From: DASVHF01 sp036382695
GTDB lineage: Bacteria > Patescibacteriota > Microgenomatia > Woykebacterales > RBG-16-39-9b
Direction: 5' to 3'
Length of the DNA: 28,894 nucleotides
NCBI GenBank assembly: GCA_036382695.1
Contig: DASVHF010000020.1
Location: 1-28,894 of the forward strand
The notes under the pieces: generated by a model
Databases searched by the model: none
What the model was told of the DNA's origin: nothing
What the model saw: the letters and a program-made list of their open reading frames with translations, nothing else
Made by a program: the position numbers and the translations under genes
Shown: piece by piece, positions 15,886-22,806 of the stretch
Position numbering within the stretch: position 1 is the stretch's first letter
How the letters are laid out: each line of letters starts with the position of its first letter

Positions 15886-16560
15886 TTATAAGACTCGATC
15901 GAAAAACTTTTTAAGAATTTTTTCGGCACTTTCTTTCCCACCAAGTCCAAAAGATAACCCCCCAGCAATTGCTACCATAGCAACGAAACCTGTGAATAGT
16001 ATTCTGATTAGATCAGTAGCTACTCCTAACTGGTTTAAGGCCGCCAAAAAGGCGAATACTATGATTGCCCAGCGAGCAACCTCACCAACTATTTGAGCTA
16101 GTTGTGCACCAAGTCCGGTCGCCGTTGCTGTAACAAAATCCCTGGCGATCTTCGCAAAAATCGCGCCGATGGCGACTATTATTACAGCCACAACCACGTT
16201 GGGGATGTAAAGCAACAATGATTTTAGTACATCGTTTACCGCACCTAGACCCAGCTGATCAACGGCAGGAATTAAAAAGATAAGAATAACAAACCAACGT
16301 AGGAGTTCACCCAAGAGGCTAGATACAGTCAAGGTGGTTTCAGTTCTCTTTAACGCTTGCGGAATACCAGTGGTAGAGAGTGCTTTCTCAAAATTTACTG
16401 CCGCTAAAATTCTTATTAAAATTCCTCTAAGAATTATTGCGACAATGACACCGACTATGAAGATTATTATTGCTGCTAGAAGATTCGGTAGCAAATTGGC
16501 GGTTGCAATTAGAGAATCATTTAAAGCTTGGCCAACACTATTTCCAATATCATTAATCAC
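15886..16560 (-). CDS. MscS-type conserved TM helix protein (second of a tandem pair)
   Basis: The 224-residue hydrophobic protein has about four or five membrane segments. A repeated pattern (IFIVGVIVAIILRG, VVAVIIVAIGAIFAKIARD) is followed by a C-terminal GGLSFGLGGKESAEKILKKF, the 'conserved TM helix' signature related to the pore region of MscS channels. The C-terminal soluble beta domain of MscS is missing, so gating would differ. I prefer the GTG at 16560, which follows GGTGA with 5-nt spacing, over an upstream TTG at 16581. It is a paralogue of the gene just upstream and has its own promoter. Confidence 0.8.
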   Translation of the reverse strand: MINDIGNSVGQALNDSLIATANLLPNLLAAIIIFIVGVIVAIILRGILIRILAAVNFEKALSTTGIPQALKRTETTLTVSSLLGELLRWFVILIFLIPAVDQLGLGAVNDVLKSLLLYIPNVVVAVIIVAIGAIFAKIARDFVTATATGLGAQLAQIVGEVARWAIIVFAFLAALNQLGVATDLIRILFTGFVAMVAIAGGLSFGLGGKESAEKILKKFFDRVL

Positions 16561-16585
16561 TATTCTCACCACCCTTCGCAAGACC

Positions 16586-16614
16586 AGTATATTAATAATT
16601 TATTTTTGTGTCAA
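16586..16614 (-). promoter_or_regulatory. Promoter of the second MscS-type gene
   Basis: On the minus strand, a consensus TTGACA (16609-16614), exactly 17 nt, then TATACT (16586-16591). The expected start, near 16579, gives a leader of about 19 nt carrying the GGTGGTGA ribosome site. Confidence 0.85.
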
Positions 16615-16624
16615 CGTTTTTGGT

Positions 16625-17290
16625 TTATCTAGTTCTTTCAACGAACCTCTTAACCATATCAGCTGCGGTATCTTTGCCGGCTAAGCCGAAAGCTAAAGCG
16701 GCGGCAGCCAAAGCAGCAATCACCGCCAGACGAATGATGTCAGTAGTTATACCAAGTTGTAGGATTGCCTGAATAGCTGCATAGATTATTATTGCTAGAT
16801 ATGCAATGTTGGCGATTAGGCGAGCTGGATTGTTTCCAACTATTACGCTGACGGCCATAACTATCCGGCGAATGAACCAAGCGACGACAAATCCAAATAA
16901 GAGATACAACGAGGCGATTATTACGGTACTAGCATAAGCAAAGATTTGAGAGAAAGCCACATTCGCTCCTGATATTTGGAGGCTGGTTACAGCTGGGATG
17001 AGGAAGACGATGATAGCAATCCAACGAACTACCTCTCCGACAACCGTAGTAACATCTAAACCTTTATGGGATTTGACAACCGTGCTGTAAAACGGCAAAC
17101 CAGAAAGCACACGTTCCAGGGCTAGTATGCGGGAGATTTCTTCAACCACTCTTTTCAGAATCCAACCTACTATTGCACCGATAGCAATTGCGATAATAGC
17201 GGCTACAATATTGGTAAAGATTGGTAGGAAATTGTCAAAGAAATTCGCACCTGAGGTCTGGGAAAGACTAACGTAATCGGCAAATGTCAA
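16625..17290 (-). CDS. MscS-type conserved TM helix protein (first of a tandem pair)
   Basis: The 221-residue membrane protein has the same layout as its neighbour: hydrophobic helices with AIIAIAIGAIVGWILKRVVEE, a central VGEVVRWIAIIVFLIPAV block shared with the paralogue, and a C-terminal AALAFGLAGKDTAADMVKRF. It is probably a small-conductance mechanosensitive-type channel or pore component lacking the cytoplasmic vestibule. The start is a TTG (17290) preceded at 8 nt by GGGGGTGA; no in-frame ATG is near. The tandem pair suggests duplication and possibly hetero-oligomers, though each gene has its own promoter. Confidence 0.8.
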   Translation of the reverse strand: MTFADYVSLSQTSGANFFDNFLPIFTNIVAAIIAIAIGAIVGWILKRVVEEISRILALERVLSGLPFYSTVVKSHKGLDVTTVVGEVVRWIAIIVFLIPAVTSLQISGANVAFSQIFAYASTVIIASLYLLFGFVVAWFIRRIVMAVSVIVGNNPARLIANIAYLAIIIYAAIQAILQLGITTDIIRLAVIAALAAAALAFGLAGKDTAADMVKRFVERTR

Positions 17291-17376
17291 CTTGTTTCAC
17301 CCCCTTTCGACGGACTACTAGCCAACTTTACTATCATCGAGAAACCTATGCTGGGGGGCAGAACTATTTTGGTGTT

Positions 17377-17405
17377 AGTCTACAATCAAAAAAATCGATT
17401 GTCAA
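17377..17405 (-). promoter_or_regulatory. Promoter of the first MscS-type gene
   Basis: On the minus strand, TTGACA (17400-17405), 17 nt, then TAGACT (17377-17382). The transcript should start near 17370, giving a leader of about 80 nt, long for this window. Confidence 0.8.
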
Positions 17406-17433
17406 ATTTAGCTTGCTAAATTCGTCAATTTGT

Positions 17434-17471
17434 AAAAATTGGCAAATTCTCCCTGAGAATTCGGAATTTTT
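17434..17471 (-). terminator. Probable terminator after metK
   Basis: Two nested stems, AAAAATT/AATTTTT (17434-17440/17465-17471) and AATTCTC/GAGAATT (17445-17451/17455-17461), form a hairpin ending in a T-run on either strand. It lies about 30 nt past the metK stop and before the promoter of the next gene. Confidence 0.6.
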
Positions 17472-17501
17472 CAAGTAAAAAATTGCAAATTTGCTCGCAG
17501 T

Positions 17502-18617
17502 TTAAAAATTTTTTATTGATTCCCACGGAAACCTATTTCTGCCGAAATGGCCGTAGGCGGCTGTTTTCCGATAAATTGGCCGTTGCAAATCTAGGCCCTT
17601 AATGATTCCCGAAACGGATAAATCAAGCAAGTTCCAAGCAAAATCTTTAATTATCCGGGGCGGTTTTTTCTCTGTCCCAAAAGTTTCGATGTCTTTCGCA
17701 ATGGGTTGGGGTTGGCCAATCACGTAAGCAATTTGGATTTCTACTTTGTCTGCAAGGCCCGCTGCCACAATGTTTTTGGCGATATATCTCGCCGCGTAGG
17801 CGCCAGAACGATCAACTTTGGTCGGATCTTTCCCGGAAAAACAACCTCCACCCGCTCTTCCGTACGCTCCATACGAATCTACTATCACCTTACGCCCGGT
17901 TACTCCTGTGTCAGTTGCTGGACCAGGAGTTATCCATATTCCTTCTCCATTAACTATTAGGTTTTTTCTTTCCACTTTAAGATTAAATTTATTTAAAGCG
18001 GGTGTTACGACAAACTTGTAAAGGTCTTCTTTTAACTGGATATTTTTTACTTCCTCAGAATGGCAAGCAGCTAGCACCACTCTTTCGAGCGATACCGGAT
18101 TTCCGTTTTTGTACTCCATGGTTACTTCACTTTTTCCATCAGGTCGTAGATACGGAATGGTTCTCCCTTCCCTTACCTCATCTAACTTCTTAACAAGTTC
18201 GTGAGCGAGTGTAATAGGTAGGGGCATGAGGGTCGGAGTTTCCTTCACAGCGTAACCAAACATCATGCCTTGATCACCAGCACCGCCGATATCTACACCG
18301 TCTGCAATTTCTTGATTTTGCTCATGAACTAAAACATCGATCTTCGCCTCAGTGTCGAAACCAAACCTAGAATTGGTGTAGCCTAGTTGCTTTATGACGC
18401 CTCTAGCAATTTGTTTGTAATTAATACGCGCGCCATTCTTAATTTTGACTTCACCCGCGATAGTTAAATGGTTCGTTGTCACTAAAACTTCGATGCCTGC
18501 ACGTGCCTTCGGATCTGTTAATAAAGTAGCGTCTAAAAGGGCGTCAGAAACTTGATCACAGATTTTGTCGGGGTGACCAGCGGCGACTGATTCTGAGGTA
18601 AAAACTTTATAATTCAT
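17502..18617 (-). CDS. metK: S-adenosylmethionine synthetase
   Basis: MetK makes SAM from methionine and ATP. The 371-residue chain is slightly shorter than the usual ~384. It begins with the family's FTSESVAAGHPDKICDQ (GHPDK at 14-18). The hexapeptide GAGDQG (112-117), YLRPDGKSEVT, TDTGVTGRKVIVDSYG and the P-loop-like GGGCFSGKDPTKVDRS follow; the last has Cys where Ala is common. The end, GHFGR..FPWE, is canonical. The gene is preceded by a SAM-binding riboswitch, so it is probably repressed by its own product. Confidence 0.97.
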   Translation of the reverse strand: MNYKVFTSESVAAGHPDKICDQVSDALLDATLLTDPKARAGIEVLVTTNHLTIAGEVKIKNGARINYKQIARGVIKQLGYTNSRFGFDTEAKIDVLVHEQNQEIADGVDIGGAGDQGMMFGYAVKETPTLMPLPITLAHELVKKLDEVREGRTIPYLRPDGKSEVTMEYKNGNPVSLERVVLAACHSEEVKNIQLKEDLYKFVVTPALNKFNLKVERKNLIVNGEGIWITPGPATDTGVTGRKVIVDSYGAYGRAGGGCFSGKDPTKVDRSGAYAARYIAKNIVAAGLADKVEIQIAYVIGQPQPIAKDIETFGTEKKPPRIIKDFAWNLLDLSVSGIIKGLDLQRPIYRKTAAYGHFGRNRFPWESIKNF

Positions 18618-18639
18618 TGGATTGCTTAACTATCAAGCC

Positions 18640-18714
18640 GTATCTCCGCTAGCTGGCGGATGGCACCCTGCTCCTTAGGGTTGCCGCCCCGATAAATTCG
18701 GGGTCTCTGGATAC
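18640..18714 (-). ncRNA. SAM riboswitch aptamer (SAM-I/SAM-IV clan) upstream of metK
   Basis: On the minus strand the element folds as a four-way arrangement. P1 is GTATC/GATAC (18710-18714/18640-18644). The conserved AGAGA leads into P2, CCCCGA-ATTTA-TCGGGG (18687-18703). P3 opens with the core GGCAACC and closes with GGTGCC (18662-18685). P4 is TCCGC-CAGCTA-GCGGA (18645-18660). AGAGA, GGCAACC and GGTGCCA are the hallmark SAM-contacting core of the SAM-I/SAM-IV clan. P2 is short and shows no evident kink-turn, so the subtype is uncertain. Position before metK and a start point 2 nt upstream support it strongly. Confidence 0.88.
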
Positions 18715-18722
18715 TTGTGTAT

Positions 18723-18752
18723 ATTATTGGCTCGCAGGATTGCTCTTGTCAA
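18723..18752 (-). promoter_or_regulatory. Promoter of metK
   Basis: On the minus strand, TTGACA (18747-18752), 18 nt, then AATAAT (18723-18728). The predicted start near 18716 lies two bases before the riboswitch P1. Its -35 box occupies the same bases as the -35 box of the divergent hppA promoter. Confidence 0.75.
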
Positions 18753-18774
18753 GCAAGCTTCTTTAGTGTAAATT
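18746..18774 (+). promoter_or_regulatory. Promoter of hppA, leaderless
   Basis: TTGTCA (18746-18751), 17 nt, then TAAATT (18769-18774), nine bases before the ATG at 18784. Transcription should begin about 2-3 nt before the start codon. The -35 overlaps that of metK on the other strand. Confidence 0.65.
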
Positions 18775-18783
18775 TATGCGGAT

Positions 18784-20793
18784 ATGTCAACCGACCAAAT
18801 CCTACTTGGGGTGATGGCTGCTGGTTTTGCCGCTCTAATCTATGGAGCAGTTTTAATCTCTTTAGTTTTAAAGGAATCGGTAGGAACCGAGCGGATGCAA
18901 GAGATTGCTGCTGCTATTCAAGAAGGCGCTGCTTCTTATCTCAAAAGGCAGTATTTAGTAATTTCGGTAGTGGGTATCATAATTTTTCTCATTCTTTGGC
19001 TTATCGCAGGCAAACCGACTGCTGCTGCCGGTTTTGCTGTCGGTGCCACTGCTTCGGCGCTTTCTGGCTATATCGGTATGAATGTGGCAGTTAGAGCAAA
19101 TGTACGAACTGCACAAGCGGCAAAAAGTGGTTTAGCAAAAGCCTTAGGATTGGCTTTTCGCGGCGGTGCTGTAACTGGTTTGATGGTTGTTGGGTTAGCC
19201 CTACTTTCCGTAACTGGATTCTATTTTGTAACGAGGGACATACAAGCTTTAGTTGGTCTAGGTTTTGGGGGTAGCTTAATTTCTGTTTTTGCTAGGCTTG
19301 GTGGTGGGATATTCACCAAAGGTGCTGATGTCGGTGCTGATTTGGTTGGAAAAGTTGAGGCCGGGATTCCCGAAGATGATCCAAGAAATCCGGCTGTAAT
19401 TGCCGACAATGTAGGAGACAATGTAGGTGATGATGCAGGTATGGCCGCCGATCTTTTTGAAACTTACGCGGTAACTGCGATCGCTGCGATGCTTTTAGGT
19501 AGTTTGGTTTTTCCCGGCATAGAGCACGTGATTATGTACCCTCTGGCTTTAGGTGCGGTTTCGATAGTCGCCTCAATCATCGGTACATTTTTTGTCCGAC
19601 TGATTGGAAGAAACATAATGGGAGCATTGTATCAAGGGTTAATTGCTTCCGGAGTTTTGGCGGCGATTGGTTTTTGGTTCGTTACTCAAAAGCTTTTTAT
19701 CGTCTCGGGCGATTTTTTTGAGGTGCCAACCAAAGCGGAGGTTTTTTATACCTCTTTGATTGGTTTAATTATTACCTTAGGGATGGTGGCGATCACGGAG
19801 TTTTTCACCTCAAAAAATTTTGCCCCTGTAAAAAATATCGCCCATGCCAGCCAAACCGGCCATGCTACAAATATAATCTCCGGCCTTGCTATTTCAATGA
19901 AGAGCACTCTGGCGCCAATTATTCTTATTGCTGCAGCTACATTGGTTGCTTTTAATTTAGCAGGGATTTACGGAATTGCGATCGCCGCCATGGGTATGCT
20001 TAGTATGACTGGTATTATCGTAGCTATTGATGCTTTTGGCCCAGTTACCGATAATGCCGGTGGTATTGCCCAGATGGCGGGACTATCAGAAAATGTTCGT
20101 GAAACAACTGATGCTCTTGATGCGGTAGGGAATACGACTAAAGCAGTGACCAAAGGTTATGCTATTGCCAGTGCAGGTCTGGCAGCTTTAGTACTTTTTG
20201 CTGTCTATTCTCAAGAGCTTCTTACTGCTGGGCAAGAGTTGGTATTCAAGCTGGACGATCCAAAAGTACTAGTTGGTCTGTTTATTGGTGGAGCACTTCC
20301 GTATTTCTTTGCTAGCTTGGCGATGGAAGCAGTGGGGAAAGCGGCTGGTTCTGTGGTGAATGAAGTACGGAGACAATTTAAGGAAATTAAAGGAATTATG
20401 ACTGGAAAAGAAAAACCAGAGTACGGTAGAGCGGTGGAAATAGTAACCGCAGCTGCTCAGCGCGAAATGATATTACCAGCCCTTATTCCGGTGGTAGCTC
20501 CAGTTGTAGTAGGTTTTTGGCTTGGCCCGGAAGCTTTGGGAGGACTATTGGTCGGTTCGATTGTCACCGGGCTTTTTGTGGCGATATCAATGACTACTGG
20601 AGGAGCAGCTTGGGATAATGCGAAAAAATACATCGAGGAAGGTAATCTGGGTGGAAAGGGAAGCGAAGCTCACAAAGCAGCAGTAACAGGTGACACAGTA
20701 GGGGATCCGTATAAAGATACGGCAGGGCCTGCGATAAATCCGATGATCAAAGTTATAAATATTGTAGCGCTTTTGTTAGTTCCGTTTCTATAA
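18784..20793 (+). CDS. hppA: Membrane-bound ion-pumping pyrophosphatase
   Basis: This polytopic pump hydrolyses pyrophosphate and moves H+ (or Na+) across the membrane. The 669-residue chain has the expected many membrane helices. It carries the substrate-site motifs KGADVGADLVGKVEAGIPED, DPRNPAVIADNVGDNVGD and TDNAGGIAQM, and the C-terminal TGDTVGDPYKDTAGPAINPMIK. At the K+-dependence site it has GNTTKAVTKG with Lys453, where K+-dependent enzymes have Ala; it is therefore predicted to be K+-independent, the group of H+ pumps. It would store energy released from PPi as ion gradient for the nearby ATP synthase. A hairpin terminator follows the stop. Confidence 0.95.
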   Translation: MSTDQILLGVMAAGFAALIYGAVLISLVLKESVGTERMQEIAAAIQEGAASYLKRQYLVISVVGIIIFLILWLIAGKPTAAAGFAVGATASALSGYIGMNVAVRANVRTAQAAKSGLAKALGLAFRGGAVTGLMVVGLALLSVTGFYFVTRDIQALVGLGFGGSLISVFARLGGGIFTKGADVGADLVGKVEAGIPEDDPRNPAVIADNVGDNVGDDAGMAADLFETYAVTAIAAMLLGSLVFPGIEHVIMYPLALGAVSIVASIIGTFFVRLIGRNIMGALYQGLIASGVLAAIGFWFVTQKLFIVSGDFFEVPTKAEVFYTSLIGLIITLGMVAITEFFTSKNFAPVKNIAHASQTGHATNIISGLAISMKSTLAPIILIAAATLVAFNLAGIYGIAIAAMGMLSMTGIIVAIDAFGPVTDNAGGIAQMAGLSENVRETTDALDAVGNTTKAVTKGYAIASAGLAALVLFAVYSQELLTAGQELVFKLDDPKVLVGLFIGGALPYFFASLAMEAVGKAAGSVVNEVRRQFKEIKGIMTGKEKPEYGRAVEIVTAAAQREMILPALIPVVAPVVVGFWLGPEALGGLLVGSIVTGLFVAISMTTGGAAWDNAKKYIEEGNLGGKGSEAHKAAVTGDTVGDPYKDTAGPAINPMIKVINIVALLLVPFL

Positions 20794-20796
20794 AAA

Positions 20797-20824
20797 GGGG
20801 AAGGCCCGCCTCTTTGCCTTTTTT
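20797..20824 (+). terminator. Terminator after hppA
   Basis: AAGGC (20801-20805) pairs with GCCTT (20816-20820). The stem is extended by four G-T pairs into GGGG/TTTT, and the T-run TTTTTT ends at 20824. It starts three bases after the hppA stop codon. Confidence 0.7.
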
Positions 20825-20874
20825 CTTATGCGAAAAAAGTAAAGATGTAAGCAGGCCTTGCTACGATTTTGTAA

Positions 20875-21282
20875 TCAATGTTCGTTTCCAACTGAAGGCT
20901 CACCTTCCACCCCGTTTCTCCCCTCTAAGGTAAGGATCCTCAGCAAAGCCTTTTGCCACTTGAGGCTATGTCTACTTAAGAATCTGGCAAGCCCCGTGTG
21001 GACTGGGCCAACTTGCGGCTCCAAATCAAGGTCGTGTCCCACCAGGCGAAGCAGGACAAGAGGGTCCTTTTCGAGAGCAACAGCTATGCTTGTGAGGGTT
21101 AATTTGCTCGGCCTAGAGTCCCTGCCTCTCTTTTGGCTCCCCGACTCAATCTCACTGATACGGTTGGCAGATGCCCCTGAGGCCGTACTCAATTGAAGTT
21201 GAGTCCAACCTATATCTTCTCTCCATTGGCGGACTAAATCACCTAGCTTCCGCAGGTTTTTACTTCTGGTCCTAGTAACCAT
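20875..21282 (-). CDS. XRE-family helix-turn-helix regulator
   Basis: The 135-residue protein has an N-terminal XRE/Cro-type DNA-binding domain (about residues 10-75): LGDLVRQWREDIGWTQLQLS, then ASANRISEIESG, then TSIAVALEKDPL. A C-terminal region (about 80-135) is unassigned. The ATG at 21282 is favoured by AAGGAG spaced 7 nt upstream; longer forms starting up to 21336 would cross the promoter. Sampled lines are about 45-57% GC, above most neighbours, which suggests a different origin. The DNA it binds is unknown; autoregulation is plausible given a palindrome at its ribosome site. Confidence 0.85.
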   Translation of the reverse strand: MVTRTRSKNLRKLGDLVRQWREDIGWTQLQLSTASGASANRISEIESGSQKRGRDSRPSKLTLTSIAVALEKDPLVLLRLVGHDLDLEPQVGPVHTGLARFLSRHSLKWQKALLRILTLEGRNGVEGEPSVGNEH

Positions 21283-21290
21283 GTGATCAC
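21283..21290. promoter_or_regulatory. Perfect palindrome at the xre start, candidate operator
   Basis: GTGATCAC is a perfect 8-base palindrome filling the space between the AAGGAG ribosome site and the ATG of the XRE gene. It could be an operator half of the regulator itself; chance is also possible. Confidence 0.3.
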
Positions 21291-21307
21291 TCCTTACTAT
21301 CGGTCTC

Positions 21308-21336
21308 ATTTTGTACTCAAATGTCTGAAAAGTCAA
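21308..21336 (-). promoter_or_regulatory. Promoter of the XRE gene
   Basis: On the minus strand, TTGACT (21331-21336), 17 nt, then CAAAAT (21308-21313). The -35 box lies across the stop codon of the preceding kinase gene. The leader of about 20 nt contains the strong Shine-Dalgarno sequence. Confidence 0.55.
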
Positions 21337-21872
21337 GGAGCAGTGGTGATTTTGTCTAGAGCGGCCAAGATAGTATCTTGCACCCCAGTTGATGCAGTAT
21401 CTATTACTAAATGGAAATATTTTGGATCCTCGTACTTATCATTACCATAAAGCTTTTCGAATTTTTCTCTTAATTGTTTTCTTCTCTCTTCAATCTGTTG
21501 CGCCGGTTCTTTCTCGGATTGCTCCCGATCAATAATCCTTTGAGTAGCAATATCTTTATCACAAATCAGAAGAATCCTAAAAACGTCGGGTAGATTCCTA
21601 GCAAACCAACCCGCATAATGAGCGTCAAACACACAACCATCCCCATGCTTCATTTTTTCCAGAAATTCGTAATCGATTTTTTTCTCAATGCGGTCTGGAA
21701 TTGCTGCTTTGTTCCAAAGAGGGATGTGATGCTCTTGATGATACGCACGAAAAAAATCTCCGGCGCTAAGGTATTTCCAGCCTAGTTTCTCCGCTAAACC
21801 TTTAGCTAGTGTTGAGGTTCCGGTGCCAATATCACCAGAAATGACGACGTTTTTAAAAGATGGTCTGTTCAT
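21333..21872 (-). CDS. Cytidylate kinase-like P-loop protein
   Basis: The 179-residue protein resembles archaeal-type or PF13189-like cytidylate kinases: a short N-terminal strand, a P-loop SGDIGTGTSTLAKGLAEKLG, then LSAGDFFRAYHQE (family SAGDIFR), VFDAHYAGWFAR and a DREQ..R..QLREKF lid region. Such enzymes phosphorylate CMP or dCMP with ATP. The Walker A lysine position is Thr19 (G-x4-G-T-S), as I recall from some archaeal relatives, so substrate and activity are less certain. It has a TATAAT eight bases before its ATG and sits between plsY and the XRE gene. Confidence 0.75.
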   Translation of the reverse strand: MNRPSFKNVVISGDIGTGTSTLAKGLAEKLGWKYLSAGDFFRAYHQEHHIPLWNKAAIPDRIEKKIDYEFLEKMKHGDGCVFDAHYAGWFARNLPDVFRILLICDKDIATQRIIDREQSEKEPAQQIEERRKQLREKFEKLYGNDKYEDPKYFHLVIDTASTGVQDTILAALDKITTAP

Positions 21873-21880
21873 TAGTAAAA

Positions 21881-21886
21881 ATTATA
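21881..21886 (-). promoter_or_regulatory. -10 box of the kinase gene, implying a leaderless mRNA
   Basis: A perfect TATAAT on the minus strand with eight bases between it and the ATG at 21872. No -35 hexamer is evident at 16-18 nt, and there is no Shine-Dalgarno sequence. Confidence 0.55.
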
Positions 21887-21932
21887 ACCAAAGATTAGGG
21901 GGTAGAGGAAGGGGGCAGTAGGTTATTGGCAC

Positions 21933-22625
21933 TCACCCCCATCTTCCAAACAGTCGAGCAACTGGTCCGATTACTCTTTCGAGGATTTCTCTTCCGGTGC
22001 TTAGTTCTTCTCTTCGCCGAAGTCGGGCAATGTTTTCCTTGTGCATCAGCCAGATATATGCTGCCGCGATAACCATCCCAAGTACGTACCAACTCGACAA
22101 CAGACCGATTATGCGGAAAATTATCGAGGCCAAGGCACCTACCAGCGAGCCGCTTAGCGACCCGACAGAAACAAAACCGGTCAGTACCACCGCGCCACAG
22201 AATACAGTCAATGCGATAGCTAATACAAGCCAAATATTTGGCTCGTTGAAAGCTAAAGCTAACAAAGCACCAAGGCTTACCGAAACAGCTTTACCACCAT
22301 GAAAACCCAGAAATGCAGGCTTGGTGTGACCCAAAACAACCGACGCCCCTACAAGCAGATGGAGCCATTGCCTATCAGGGTAAAGGTGTGCTATCAAGAG
22401 CGTTGGCAGAAGAGCCTTTAGAATATCAGACAGCCCAGCAAACAATGCCCAAAATAGGGCCTTGTGGGCCCCTATAATTCCCTTAAGAACTCTGTAAACA
22501 TTTGTCGCTCCTGTTGCTCCACTCCCTACCTTTCGCAGATCAACTCCGGTCAGCCTCTTCACAGTGATCCACCCAAAGGGTATTGAGCCGGATAAATAAG
22601 ACAGGCCGATTAGCAGAATGACCAA
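21933..22625 (-). CDS. plsY: Glycerol-3-phosphate acyltransferase PlsY
   Basis: PlsY transfers the acyl group of acyl-phosphate to glycerol-3-phosphate, the first step of phospholipid synthesis. The 230-residue membrane protein has the family motifs YLSGSIPFGWI, KVGSGATGATNVYR (canonical GSGN(I/V)GATN, here Ala for Asn) and GHTKPAFLGFHGGKAVSVSLG, and ends with HKENIARLRRREE plus a C-terminal extension. The TTG at 22625 is chosen because AAGGAGG lies 8 nt upstream and the family starts just before the first helix; another TTG at 22703 would add 26 unconserved residues. It lies downstream of tRNA-Glu and is richer in GC than its surroundings. Confidence 0.87.
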   Translation of the reverse strand: MVILLIGLSYLSGSIPFGWITVKRLTGVDLRKVGSGATGATNVYRVLKGIIGAHKALFWALFAGLSDILKALLPTLLIAHLYPDRQWLHLLVGASVVLGHTKPAFLGFHGGKAVSVSLGALLALAFNEPNIWLVLAIALTVFCGAVVLTGFVSVGSLSGSLVGALASIIFRIIGLLSSWYVLGMVIAAAYIWLMHKENIARLRRREELSTGREILERVIGPVARLFGRWG

Positions 22626-22716
22626 CTGATCTGCCTCCTTCTCTTTTCCACCAAGAAAAGCGCCACCAAAGTTCGATGTCGCTTTTCCTAGCTTGCCGAC
22701 CAAAATCGGCGGAGAC

Positions 22717-22793
22717 TGGTGACCCCGGGGGGATTTGAACCCCCGATCTCCTGGATGAAAACCAGGTATCCTAGGCCGCTAGACGACGGGGCC
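22717..22793 (-). tRNA. tRNA-Glu (anticodon TTC), CCA encoded
   Basis: On the minus strand the acceptor GGCCCCG pairs with CGGGGTC (one G-U). The anticodon stem CCTGG/CCAGG holds loop TTTTCAT, giving TTC. The T-arm GGGGG-TTCAAAT-CCCCC is complete. Discriminator A and 3' CCA are encoded. The same transcript probably continues into plsY, whose start is about 90 nt downstream. Glu-tRNA is also the kind of substrate that GatCAB deals with on tRNA-Gln. Confidence 0.95.
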
Positions 22794-22806
22794 GAGTAGG
22801 AGATTT

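Noticed and set aside
18717..19094. 125-residue Cys-rich open frame overlapping the hppA start
   Set aside because: It is an out-of-frame reading of hppA; the composition is that of a shadow frame, with no plausible start signal.
21283..21336. Longer XRE protein starting up to 18 codons upstream
   Set aside because: The extension covers the predicted promoter, and the ATG at 21282 has a strong Shine-Dalgarno site.
22626..22703. Longer PlsY from a TTG near the tRNA-Glu gene
   Set aside because: No ribosome site there and 26 unconserved hydrophilic residues; the TTG at 22625 has AAGGAGG at good spacing.
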